This document shows, one piece after another, positions 18,064 to 26,153 of a DNA stretch of 64,000 bases (position 1 is the stretch's first letter; each line of letters begins with the position of its first letter). Origin of the DNA: Streptomyces sp. Q6 (GTDB lineage: Bacteria > Actinomycetota > Actinomycetes > Streptomycetales > Streptomycetaceae); assembly GCF_036967205.1 (NCBI RefSeq), contig NZ_CP146022.1, forward strand, positions 7,254,001 through 7,318,000. The letters are read 5' to 3'. The position numbers and the translations under genes were made by a program. Below the pieces are notes generated by a model. It saw nothing but the letters and a program-made list of their open reading frames with translations, was not told the origin of the DNA and did not search any database.

Positions 18064-19536
18064 TCACGCTGCGGCGACCGCGGGTATCCGCTCCTTCACC
18101 ATCGCGTAGAGCACGACGGACACGGCCATCACACCGGCGGCCGTGAAGACGCCGGGCGCCCAGCTTCCCGTGGCGTCGCGCAGCACACCGCTGACGACGG
18201 GGCTGGCGACCGCGCCGATCTCCGCGACCAGGTTGAACAGGCCGAAGAGGGAGCCGCGGTCCTTCTCCTCGGCGAGGTCGCCGAGGAGGCTGTGCACGAT
18301 GGGCTGGAGCGCGTTGAAGAACAGGCCCGAGCAGAACAGGATCAGGCCGAGCAGGAGCAGCGACGGGTCGCCGTTCGCGACGCTGATGCCGAAGGCCACC
18401 GCCAGCACCGTGTGCACGGCCGCGCACGTCACCGCCAGCGGCTTGCGGCCCTTGCCCGCCCGTACGCGCCGGTCGGCGATCCAGCCGCCGACGGGGAAGC
18501 CGATGATGCCCGCGCCCGCGTTGAACGCCGCCGTCAGGGCCGCGGCGCCGAGGCTGCTGTGCGCGCTCTCCGCGACGATCTGCACCGACCAGAACGAGAA
18601 GAACCAGAGGTTCCACATCACCGCGATGAAGCCGATGTAGACCAGCCACACGTTGCGGTTGAGGAGCTGGGGCGAGCGTCCCGTGGTGACGATCTGCCGG
18701 ATCACGATCGTCACCATGACGAGGAACAGCACCGCCGAGCCGATCGCCGTCAGCCAGTCGGGCCAGCCGAACTCGTCGGCGAGCACGAACAGGGCGACGA
18801 TCGCGACGGCCGCCGGGACCGAGTAGCCGATCAGGCGCAGCGCCGGCGGGCCGAGCCGCAGCGGACGGTCGCCGCGCGCCCGGAAGAACGCCCAGGTCGC
18901 CGCGGCCACGAGCAGCGACACGCCACCGAAGACGTACAGCGGCATGCTCCACGCCCGGTCGCCCATGCCCCAGGCGCCGCCCCAGTCGATCAGGTGCGGG
19001 GTGGCGACGATGCCGACGGTCAGGCCGATGGACAGGCCCGCGAGGACGACCCCGAGGCCGATGGTGCGCCGGGCCGGGGGCGTGTGGTTGATGACCAGGA
19101 CACGGTCGTTGGAGTAGAAGACACCCTCGCCGAGACCGGTCAGGACGCGGGCGACGACGAAGCCGATCAGGCCGCCGGTCAGCCCCGACACCAGCGTCAG
19201 CAGACCCGCCCACAGCAGCGACACGACCAGCATCTCGCGGTGGCCGTAGCGGTCGCCGAGCCGGCCGCCCGCGTACTGCGTGAGCATGTAGCCGGTGAAG
19301 AACATCGAGCCGATGAGGCCGCCGAGCGTCGCCGGGTTCGAGGCGTCGCCGATGAACCCGGCCTTGTTCTCGATCATCCAGGAGACGACGGGCCCGGTGA
19401 CGGTGCGGTCGGCATAGCTGATCAGCCAGCCCGCGAGCAGGAAGCCCCACAGATGGGTGTGGCGCCCGGAGAACAGCGCGCCGCTCGGTGCGGACGGTGG
19501 CGCGCCGGTGTGCACCGGTGCGGTGGAATTCCTCAT
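18064..19536 (-). CDS. MFS transporter
   Basis: 490 aa with about 12 transmembrane helices. The motif between helices 2 and 3 is GGRLGDRYGHREML, the standard MFS loop, and a second conserved loop (GGWIADRRVRAGKGRKP) follows helix 8. The N-terminal region (GFLLAGWLISYADRTVTGP) resembles sugar-acid or organic-anion carriers of the ACS type, but the substrate is not certain. ATG 19536 follows AAGGGGGA. A LacI-type operator lies 27 bp upstream, so expression is probably induced by a carbohydrate or a derivative. It is divergent from the orphan QcrB gene and converges on a lipoprotein gene. Confidence 0.85.
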   Translation of the reverse strand: MRNSTAPVHTGAPPSAPSGALFSGRHTHLWGFLLAGWLISYADRTVTGPVVSWMIENKAGFIGDASNPATLGGLIGSMFFTGYMLTQYAGGRLGDRYGHREMLVVSLLWAGLLTLVSGLTGGLIGFVVARVLTGLGEGVFYSNDRVLVINHTPPARRTIGLGVVLAGLSIGLTVGIVATPHLIDWGGAWGMGDRAWSMPLYVFGGVSLLVAAATWAFFRARGDRPLRLGPPALRLIGYSVPAAVAIVALFVLADEFGWPDWLTAIGSAVLFLVMVTIVIRQIVTTGRSPQLLNRNVWLVYIGFIAVMWNLWFFSFWSVQIVAESAHSSLGAAALTAAFNAGAGIIGFPVGGWIADRRVRAGKGRKPLAVTCAAVHTVLAVAFGISVANGDPSLLLLGLILFCSGLFFNALQPIVHSLLGDLAEEKDRGSLFGLFNLVAEIGAVASPVVSGVLRDATGSWAPGVFTAAGVMAVSVVLYAMVKERIPAVAAA

Positions 19537-19562
19537 GCGTCCCCCTTGACGCCAGGCAGCTA

Positions 19563-19574
19563 GAAAGCGCTTGC
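19563..19574. promoter_or_regulatory. LacI-family type operator, GAAAGCGCTTGC
   Basis: Near-perfect palindrome around a central CG, upstream of the MFS gene and matching the site before the ABC exporter (9783-9794) at 11 of 12 positions. It lies in the divergent region shared with the QcrB-like gene, so either or both genes could be controlled. Confidence 0.55.
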
Positions 19575-19717
19575 CAAGATCGCAGCGCAGGGGGCCCACG
19601 TCAATGGTTGACTTTTGTACCTTCGCCGCTTACCGCGCGACGACCCCTGTCGGGCCCGCCCCCGCGCGCTCTACCCTGGCTGTGCTTCGACGACCCGTGG
19701 TCGACAGGGGGAGCCGC

Positions 19718-21376
19718 ATGAGCGAAGGTACCGATCGCGCCCGCGGAAACGGCCGCCGGGACGACCCTCCGAGCGGCGGGGAGCGCCTCGCCGACTGGGC
19801 GGACGGCCGGCTCGGCCTCTACCAGCTCGCCAAGTCCCAGATGCGGAAGATCTTTCCGGACCACTGGTCCTTCATGTTCGGCGAGATCTGCCTCTACAGC
19901 TTCATCATCCTGATCCTCACCGGCACCTACCTCACGCTCTACTTCGACCCGAGCACCGCGGAAGTCGTCTACAACGGCTCGTACGAACCGCTCAAGGGCA
20001 TCGTCATGACCCGGGCATACGAGTCGACGGTCGACATCAGCATGGAGGTGCGCGGCGGCCTGCTCATCCGGCAGATCCACCACTGGGCCGCGCTCGTCTT
20101 CGTCGCGGGGATGACCATCCACATGATGCGCGTCTTCTTCACGGGCGCCTTCCGCAAGCCGCGCGAGGTCAACTGGCTGTTCGGCTGGACCCTGCTGTTC
20201 CTCGGCATCATCACCGGGCTGACCGGCTACTCGCTCCCGGACGACCTGCTCTCCGGCACGGGCCTGAAGTTCGCGCACGGCGCGGTGCTCTCGGTGCCGG
20301 TCGTCGGAACGTACCTCGCGTACTTCCTGTTCGGCGGCGACTTCCCCGGCGAGGACTTCATCGCCCGGCTCTATCCGATCCACATCCTGCTGCTGCCGGG
20401 CATCATGCTGGGCCTGGTGGCGGCCCATCTGATCCTGGTCTTCTACCACAAGCACACCCAGTTCGCGGGCCCGGGACGCCAGGAGAAGAACGTCGTCGGG
20501 GTCCCCTTCCTGCCGAACTACGTGGCGAAGGCCGGCGGCTTCTTCTTCCTCGTCTTCGGTGTCCTCGCGCTGATGGGCGCGGTCGCGACCATCAACCCGG
20601 TGTGGGCCTTCGGGCCGTACCGGACGGACCTGGTCACCACCGGCGCTCAACCCGACTGGTACCTCGGCTTCTCCGAGGGGCTGATCCGGGTGATGCCCGC
20701 GTGGGAGATCAACGCCTGGGGCCACACACTGGAGTTGGGCGTCTTCATCCCGTTCACGCTGTTCCCGCTGATCCTGTCGTTCATGGCGGTCTACCCGTTC
20801 CTCGAAGCGTGGATCACCGGCGACAAACGCGAGCACCACCTCGCCGACCGGCCGCGCAACAAGCCGGTCAGGACCGGGATCGGCGTCGCCTGGCTGGCGC
20901 TGTACGCGGTGCTCCTGATCGGCGGCGGCAACGACATCGTCGCCACCCAACTGCACCTGTCCATCAACGCCATCACGTGGTTCGTGCGGATCTCCGTCTT
21001 CGTGGCGCCGCTCCTCGCGTACACCGTCACCAAGCGGATCTGCAACGGACTTCAGCGCCGCGACCGCGAGAAGGCGCTGCACGGTAGGGAGTCCGGGACG
21101 ATCCGACGCCTGCCGCACGGCGAGTACATCGAGGTCCACGAGCCGCTCACGCGCGCCGAGTTGTACACCTTGAACGCCCATGAGCAGCCGAAGGCCTATG
21201 AGTTGGGGCCGCGGGTCGACGAGAACGGGGTGGTCCGGAAGTTCACCGTGCGCCAGCGGGTACGGGCCCGTCTCGCCAAGGCGATGTTCGGCCCGGGGTC
21301 GTACGTACCGAAGGCGACGCCCGAGGAGTACCGGGCGCTGCACGCGGGCTGGCACGAGTCGGAGCGGGTCGACTGA
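19718..21376 (+). CDS. Cytochrome bc1 complex cytochrome b subunit (QcrB paralogue)
   Basis: 552 aa, the size of actinobacterial QcrB. Helix B and D His ligands are visible (RQIHHWAALVF, IHMMRVFF, AAHLILVFYHKHT), with the quinol-site segment QPDWYLGF, the actinobacterial form of the PEWY motif. The C-terminal extension (TRAELYTLNAHEQP, FTVRQRVRARLAKAMFG) is typical of Streptomyces QcrB. The protein is an eight-helix membrane subunit that oxidises menaquinol in the bcc-aa3 supercomplex. It is not accompanied by qcrA, qcrC or cta genes, so it is most likely a second copy. ATG 19718 follows GGGGGAG. A strong terminator follows directly. Confidence 0.88.
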   Translation: MSEGTDRARGNGRRDDPPSGGERLADWADGRLGLYQLAKSQMRKIFPDHWSFMFGEICLYSFIILILTGTYLTLYFDPSTAEVVYNGSYEPLKGIVMTRAYESTVDISMEVRGGLLIRQIHHWAALVFVAGMTIHMMRVFFTGAFRKPREVNWLFGWTLLFLGIITGLTGYSLPDDLLSGTGLKFAHGAVLSVPVVGTYLAYFLFGGDFPGEDFIARLYPIHILLLPGIMLGLVAAHLILVFYHKHTQFAGPGRQEKNVVGVPFLPNYVAKAGGFFFLVFGVLALMGAVATINPVWAFGPYRTDLVTTGAQPDWYLGFSEGLIRVMPAWEINAWGHTLELGVFIPFTLFPLILSFMAVYPFLEAWITGDKREHHLADRPRNKPVRTGIGVAWLALYAVLLIGGGNDIVATQLHLSINAITWFVRISVFVAPLLAYTVTKRICNGLQRRDREKALHGRESGTIRRLPHGEYIEVHEPLTRAELYTLNAHEQPKAYELGPRVDENGVVRKFTVRQRVRARLAKAMFGPGSYVPKATPEEYRALHAGWHESERVD

Positions 21377-21395
21377 TGTAGGGAACAAGGGAGTC

Positions 21396-21425
21396 GGGGC
21401 GGACGCCGGCACCGGCGTCCGCCCC
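21396..21425. terminator. Strong bidirectional hairpin terminator
   Basis: A 14-bp perfect inverted repeat (GGGGCGGACGCCGG at 21396-21409 and its complement at 21412-21425) with an almost absent loop. It lies between the rightward QcrB gene and the leftward sigma-factor partner gene, so it can stop transcription from both sides. Confidence 0.85.
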
Positions 21426-21436
21426 GTGCCCGTTCC

Positions 21437-22437
21437 TCAGCCGACGTGGTCGGCGGGTCCCACCTCCAGGAACGTGGTGCGCTCGTCGGGGCGACCCTTC
21501 GTGCGGCTGGCGGACTCCAGGAGTTCGCCTGATCCCGGTGCGATCACGAGCCGGATCGTCGTCCGCTCACCCGTGAACTCCGAAGGGGCGGTGGTGTATT
21601 CGACCGCCGTCCCCGTACGGCCCCGACTGTCCTCGACCGTGCCGATCAGCTCCACCCCGTCCTGGTCGGCGAGGATCTCGAACAGGGCGGCCCGCACCGC
21701 CGGGCGCAGCGGCGCCCCCTCCAGCAGCATCACCGCCTGGTCGAACGCGTCCGGGCCCAGACGGGCGGCCAGCGCGTCCGCGGACGCCGGGAGCGTGCCC
21801 AACTGCTTCCACGTCAGTCGCCGGTCGCCGACGCGCCAGTGCATCAGCTTCGGCCCCGGCTTCTGGACCGAGCCGTCCGACGCCACCGACCAGACCCGCC
21901 CGCCGCGGTCGATGTACGTGGTGTCCGTGCGCCGCCCGTCGTCCTCGTTGACCACCGCCACCCGGACCTTCCAGTACGGGGCCGAAGGCGCGGGCCCCGC
22001 CGCCGCCGTCTCGGCGACCTCCGAGAGGAACGACGCGGCCGAGGCGTCGGCGGCCGGATCGCCTCCCAGGACCGGATACGCGGCGCCGCCGAGCGCCAGG
22101 GCGAGCACCGCCGCGGCCGCGACCAGCAGCCTGCGCCGACGCCACCTCGGGGTCGCCGCCCCGGGCTCCGGGCCCGCGGCGAGCTCGCGCAGATCCGGCC
22201 GGTCCTGGAGCGAGATCTGCGCCACGGCCAGCCGCGCCGCCCGCACCGCCCCCGCCGAGGGCGGTGCCACCCGGCCCGCCTCGACCAGCGCGTCCGCGCC
22301 GGGAAGTCCAGCACCCCGGCCCTGTCGAGCACCTGGGTCGTGCTCTGCGTGCCCTGCGTGCTCTGCGTGCCGTCGTGCTCGGCGACGTGCGGGGTGTCGA
22401 GGTCCTTGCCGTGCTCGCTGTCGTGGGCCGTGTTCAT
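21437..22437 (-). pseudogene. CU044_5270-like membrane protein, probable anti-sigma partner, frameshifted
   Basis: Reconstructed length about 333 aa. The N-terminal part from ATG 22437 contains a Thr/Gln/Ser-rich stretch and TTQVLDRAGVLDFP. The rest is in another frame: GADALVEAGRVAPP, a transmembrane helix LLVAAAAVLALALGGAAYPV, and an extracellular domain (SAPYWKVRVAVVNEDDG, RGGRVWSVASDGSV, DRRLTWKQLGTLPAS). This matches the CU044_5270 family, often encoded with ECF sigma factors. One missing G near 22299-22303 restores the frame. Its ATG overlaps the TGA of the sigma factor gene (ATGA), showing coupling. A role in controlling the sigma factor across the membrane is inferred. Confidence 0.78.
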
Positions 22438-23054
22438 GCCTGTTCTCCTGTCTGGCGTGCGGACGACGACCGGCCGCGCGGGCCGGGGGGACCGGGGGAC
22501 CCGGCCGAGGCGAGTGCCGCGCTCTCCCGCAGCCGGGCACGGGCCCGGTGCAGCCGCGAGCGGGCCGTGCCCGCCGGTATCCCGAGCACGGCGGCCGCCT
22601 CGGTCGGCGAGAGCTGCTCCCACGCGACCAGGAGCAGCAACTCGCGCTCCACCGGAGGCAGTTCGGCAAGGACGCGGCGCAGTGCGGGGGCGAGCGCCGA
22701 CGCGTCGAGCCGGTCGTCCACCGCCTCCCACGGATCACCGTGGGCGCCCTCGCCGGGAGCGCCGCGCGACTCCTGCTCGATGCGCCGCCAGTACGCCGAC
22801 AGGACGTTCCTGGCGACCCCGAACAGCCACGCCCTGGCCGACCCGCGTGCCGGGTCGTAGCCCTGCCGGGTCGTGTACGCCTGGAGCCAGAGCTCGGCCA
22901 GCAGATCGTCGGCCGCGCGCGGGGCGCGGCGTGCGAAATAGCCGTGCAGCGCCGTCGAGTGGCGCTCCACCAGTTCCTCGAACCCGCCCGTGTCCCGCGC
23001 CGCCGCGGTGAGCAGCGCGGCGGCGTCCCGTCCGTTCTCCACTTCCGTGGACAC
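22434..23054 (-). CDS. RNA polymerase sigma factor, ECF type
   Basis: 206 aa. Region 2 spans about residues 20-85 (FEELVERHSTALHGYFARRA, DDLLAELWLQAYTTRQGYD, ARAWLFGVARNVL). Region 4 spans about 125-180 (LPPVERELLLLVAWEQLSPT, AAAVLGIPAGTARSRLHRAR), with its helix-turn-helix. There is no sigma 1.1 or region 3, as expected for ECF factors. GTG 23054 follows GGGAGGTG and is preferred over an upstream start that would add an unstructured basic tail. The downstream CU044_5270-like gene overlaps by four bases and is the likely regulator. The target promoters are not evident in the window. Confidence 0.88.
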   Translation of the reverse strand: MSTEVENGRDAAALLTAAARDTGGFEELVERHSTALHGYFARRAPRAADDLLAELWLQAYTTRQGYDPARGSARAWLFGVARNVLSAYWRRIEQESRGAPGEGAHGDPWEAVDDRLDASALAPALRRVLAELPPVERELLLLVAWEQLSPTEAAAVLGIPAGTARSRLHRARARLRESAALASAGSPGPPGPRGRSSSARQTGEQA

Positions 23055-23205
23055 GGCACCTCCCTCGCGACCACCGCTCGGTGGTCTCACCCCGTACTTG
23101 CGGCCGCGCGGGGAAAGCGTTCGCGCGGGTCCGGCGCCGAGGGGTGGGCGGGGCGACAGGAGCACCCCGCCCACCCCCTCGGACCAGGATCCCAGGGGCG
23201 GACCC

Positions 23206-25851
23206 TCAGCCGAGGCGCAGCTCGAACGCGCGCGACGTCGACAGCGACGGCGTCCTCACCGTCGTCACCCCCTTCTTCGCGTCGTACGACCACGAGCCGG
23301 CCGGCAGGGCGCGCCCGTCCAGCGTCACCCGGTGCGGAGCGGCCCCGTGCACCGTGAACGTGTACGCGCGCTCGCTCGCCTTGCCGCGGTAGTCGCCCTT
23401 GCTGGCGCCGACGTCGAGCGTCGTGCCCGAGGGCCCGGTCGTGGACGTCACGCGCTGCGTCGCCGCCGCGCCCTTCGCGAAGTCACGGGTCACCCCGTCG
23501 TCCTCGTACAGCGTGTACGTGTGCCGGCCGGGCTGCGAGGCGTACACGTCCCAGCCCAGGCGGGTCTTGTCGCGGGTCTTCCACGACGTGGTGCCCTGCG
23601 GCCACATCGGGACGATCGCCCCGGACCTCACGAAGAGCGGGAGCGTGTCCAGCGGCGCGTGGTAGCCGTCGATCGTCGTCGGGCCCTTGTACCGCTTCCC
23701 CGTCCAGTAGTCGGTCCACGTGCCCTTCGGCAGGTAGATCCCGTCGCGGGTCTCGGAGTCCTTGTAGACCGGCGCGACGAGGAAGTCGTCGCCCGCCAGG
23801 TACTCGTACCTGGCCTGCGCGCCGAGCGTCTTCGGGTCGTCCGGGTACTCCAGCCACAGCGGCCTGATGCTCCCGACACCCGTGCGCGCCGCCTGCTCGG
23901 CCAGGGTGTACAGGTACGGCATCAGGCGCTCGCGCAACTGGAGGTACTTGCGGTTGATCGACGTGTAGGGCTCGCCGTCCACCCACGGCTGCTGGTTGAT
24001 CTTCTGGCCGGTGGTGATGTCCCGCGCCCAGCCGTCCATCGTCATGATGGCGGGCAGGAACGTCTTGGCCTGGAGGTCACGGGCGTACATCTTCGCGTCG
24101 TGCGAGTAGATCGAGCCCACGTCGCCCGTGTTGTAGGCGATGCCGGACAGCGTGGCGCCCGCGTACGTGGGGATCTGCCAGCGGATGAAGTCCCACGACA
24201 GCTTCTGGTCGCCCGACCACAGGACGGCGCAGCGCTGGGCGCCCGCCCAGGAGACCGGCATCCACACGAAACCGCGGGCGTCGCTGTTGTCCTCGATACC
24301 GGCCTTCGCCTGGTCGCAGGCGTCGAGGGCCATGCCGTAGCCGTTGCCGACCCAGGCGACGTCGAGCTTGGCGACCCGCTGGCCCGCCTTCACCTGGTCG
24401 GCGAGCTTGTCGATGCCGTTCTCGGTCCACAGGCCGAGCTGGGCGCCGCGGTCCTGGAGGCCCTTGGCGGTCTCGGCGAGGTTCTCGTACCCGCAGCCGT
24501 AGCCGTCGTTGACGAGCATCCAGCCGAGCGGCATCTGGTTCTCGACGTAGCCGTCGGCGACCTTCAGCGCGTCCAGGGTGTGCCGCTCGCCCTGGTTGGC
24601 GTTGTGCAGGTAGCAGTCTGCGTCGCCCGGTTCGAGACCGTAGACGGGCGGCATGAACGGCTTGCCGACCAAGGACGTGTAGTCGCCGATGACGCGCTTC
24701 GCGTCGCCGAGGAAGTAGTACGCGTCGAGCCTGCGCTCCTGCTGGCCCGTGTGGACCGAGGGCCCGAAGTCGTACACGCCGGGCGCGAAGGTGTTGCGGT
24801 AGACGCCGTACCCGGCCGAAGACAGGTAGAACGGCTGGGAGTTGGGGTAGCCGCCCTCGTTCCAGTTGGTGTTGTTCGCGACGTACACCGTCCTGTCGCG
24901 GTGGGAGAAGCTGCCGTTCTGCTCGCCGCCGCCGAAGAACTGCTCGTCCGCGCCGCGCTCCAGGCTCTGCCGCATCCCGCCGGTCGACCAGCGCAGCGGC
25001 TTGTCCTCCTGCCAGACGCGCGTCGTGTTGTCGGCCTTGTAGAGGCCGAAGCGCAGGGGCTTCTTGTAGACGCGCAGGACCGCCGACGCGGAGCGGATGC
25101 CGTAGTACGCGCCCGCGTCGAAGGACGTGGTGTGCGGGTCGACGGCGGGCTGCTCGCGCACGATCCGCCGGCCCGCCGGGTCGCTGAAGGTGCCCGACGG
25201 GTCGGCCTGGAGCCGGAGTTGACCACCCTTCAGGAAGTCGGCCCGCGCCTTCAGGTCGCCCGCGGCGAACCGGTAGCTGCCGTCGCCGCCCGCGAAGGAC
25301 GTCAGGTTCCCGGCGTCCGTCGTCTCGGGCAGGTAGGCCGTGCCGACGAAGGAGTTGTCGTGGACGTCGTAGGGGACGACCACGACGTGGTACGTGCCGT
25401 TCGCCTTCGGGATGACGGTCGCCTCGGGGTCGGCGGTGCCCGCGCTGGACGCCACCTGCTTGCCCGCGTCGTCATAGACGTACAGGTCGAAGTCGTCGCT
25501 GGGCTGCTTCTCCCACGCGATCGAGATCGGCACGCCGCCCTCGGGGTTGTCGTCCCAGTAGCCGTCGGGCACCGACACACGGAGGTCGAAGCGGTCGCAC
25601 GTCCTGCCGTCCGGATCGTCGGCCGCCGGTGGGCACTTCTTCGGGTCGTCGACCGTTCCGGCGGCGTACGTGGGGCTCTGCCACGTCACGCTCGTGTGCC
25701 CGGCGTCGAGGGTGCCGCTGCCCGGAGTGGCGGCACCGGCCTGTTGCGCGGGGGCGGTCAGCAGGCCCGCCCCGAGCAGCGCGAGCGCGCCGCAACCCCC
25801 CAACACGGCTCTGATGCCTCGTCGTTGCCCTCGTCTGCGCCCACTGTGCAC
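23206..25851 (-). CDS. Secreted glycoside hydrolase family 31 enzyme with N-terminal beta-sandwich
   Basis: 881 aa. A signal peptide (IRAVLGGCGALALLGAGLLT) is followed by a pre-peptidase-like beta domain (about 60-165; DFDLYVYDDAGKQVAS, NGTYHVVVVPYDVHDNS), the GH31 N-terminal sandwich (about 180-400), the barrel (about 400-690) and C-terminal sandwiches. Likely nucleophile Asp lies in VAKLDVAWVG (near 495) and acid/base Asp in LWSGDQ (near 547), not in the WxDMNE motif of classical alpha-glucosidases. This points to a divergent GH31 subfamily; alpha-glucosidase, alpha-galactosidase or alpha-N-acetylgalactosaminidase activity cannot be chosen from sequence alone. The start is a GTG with GGAG upstream. 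It is divergent from the dynamin-like operon and has its own operator-like repeat. Confidence 0.82.
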   Translation of the reverse strand: MHSGRRRGQRRGIRAVLGGCGALALLGAGLLTAPAQQAGAATPGSGTLDAGHTSVTWQSPTYAAGTVDDPKKCPPAADDPDGRTCDRFDLRVSVPDGYWDDNPEGGVPISIAWEKQPSDDFDLYVYDDAGKQVASSAGTADPEATVIPKANGTYHVVVVPYDVHDNSFVGTAYLPETTDAGNLTSFAGGDGSYRFAAGDLKARADFLKGGQLRLQADPSGTFSDPAGRRIVREQPAVDPHTTSFDAGAYYGIRSASAVLRVYKKPLRFGLYKADNTTRVWQEDKPLRWSTGGMRQSLERGADEQFFGGGEQNGSFSHRDRTVYVANNTNWNEGGYPNSQPFYLSSAGYGVYRNTFAPGVYDFGPSVHTGQQERRLDAYYFLGDAKRVIGDYTSLVGKPFMPPVYGLEPGDADCYLHNANQGERHTLDALKVADGYVENQMPLGWMLVNDGYGCGYENLAETAKGLQDRGAQLGLWTENGIDKLADQVKAGQRVAKLDVAWVGNGYGMALDACDQAKAGIEDNSDARGFVWMPVSWAGAQRCAVLWSGDQKLSWDFIRWQIPTYAGATLSGIAYNTGDVGSIYSHDAKMYARDLQAKTFLPAIMTMDGWARDITTGQKINQQPWVDGEPYTSINRKYLQLRERLMPYLYTLAEQAARTGVGSIRPLWLEYPDDPKTLGAQARYEYLAGDDFLVAPVYKDSETRDGIYLPKGTWTDYWTGKRYKGPTTIDGYHAPLDTLPLFVRSGAIVPMWPQGTTSWKTRDKTRLGWDVYASQPGRHTYTLYEDDGVTRDFAKGAAATQRVTSTTGPSGTTLDVGASKGDYRGKASERAYTFTVHGAAPHRVTLDGRALPAGSWSYDAKKGVTTVRTPSLSTSRAFELRLG

Positions 25852-25906
25852 GGTACGTCTCCGCTTCCGCGGGGCCGGTCGCCCGGCCCGGCATCTCGCT
25901 CGCGTG

Positions 25907-25930
25907 GATGTTTACTAGTGCTTGAACATC
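25907..25930. promoter_or_regulatory. Inverted repeat GATGTT...AACATC, candidate operator
   Basis: Six-base inverted arms (25907-25912 and 25925-25930) around a 12-base AT-rich spacer, upstream of the GH31 gene. The location and low GC content suggest a repressor site or promoter element; it could also serve the rightward dynamin-like operon. Confidence 0.35.
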
Positions 25931-26153
25931 TGTGATTTCGCGCAACTTCGAGCATGAAGATGCCTACCTGGACGTGCTCCTGTCAACGCCCCGTGCGGGC
26001 CGGAGCAGTCCGCGCAGAGATTCTTTGCGCATCCCGCTATCTGTGGACATGACCGGGCTCTACGGTGGAGACCCCTGGCGCCGGGACGCCCGGGAAGTGC
26101 CCCAACTCGCCCTTGTGGAAGTGCTGTTGGGGATGTGGCGGGAGGGGGAGGAC

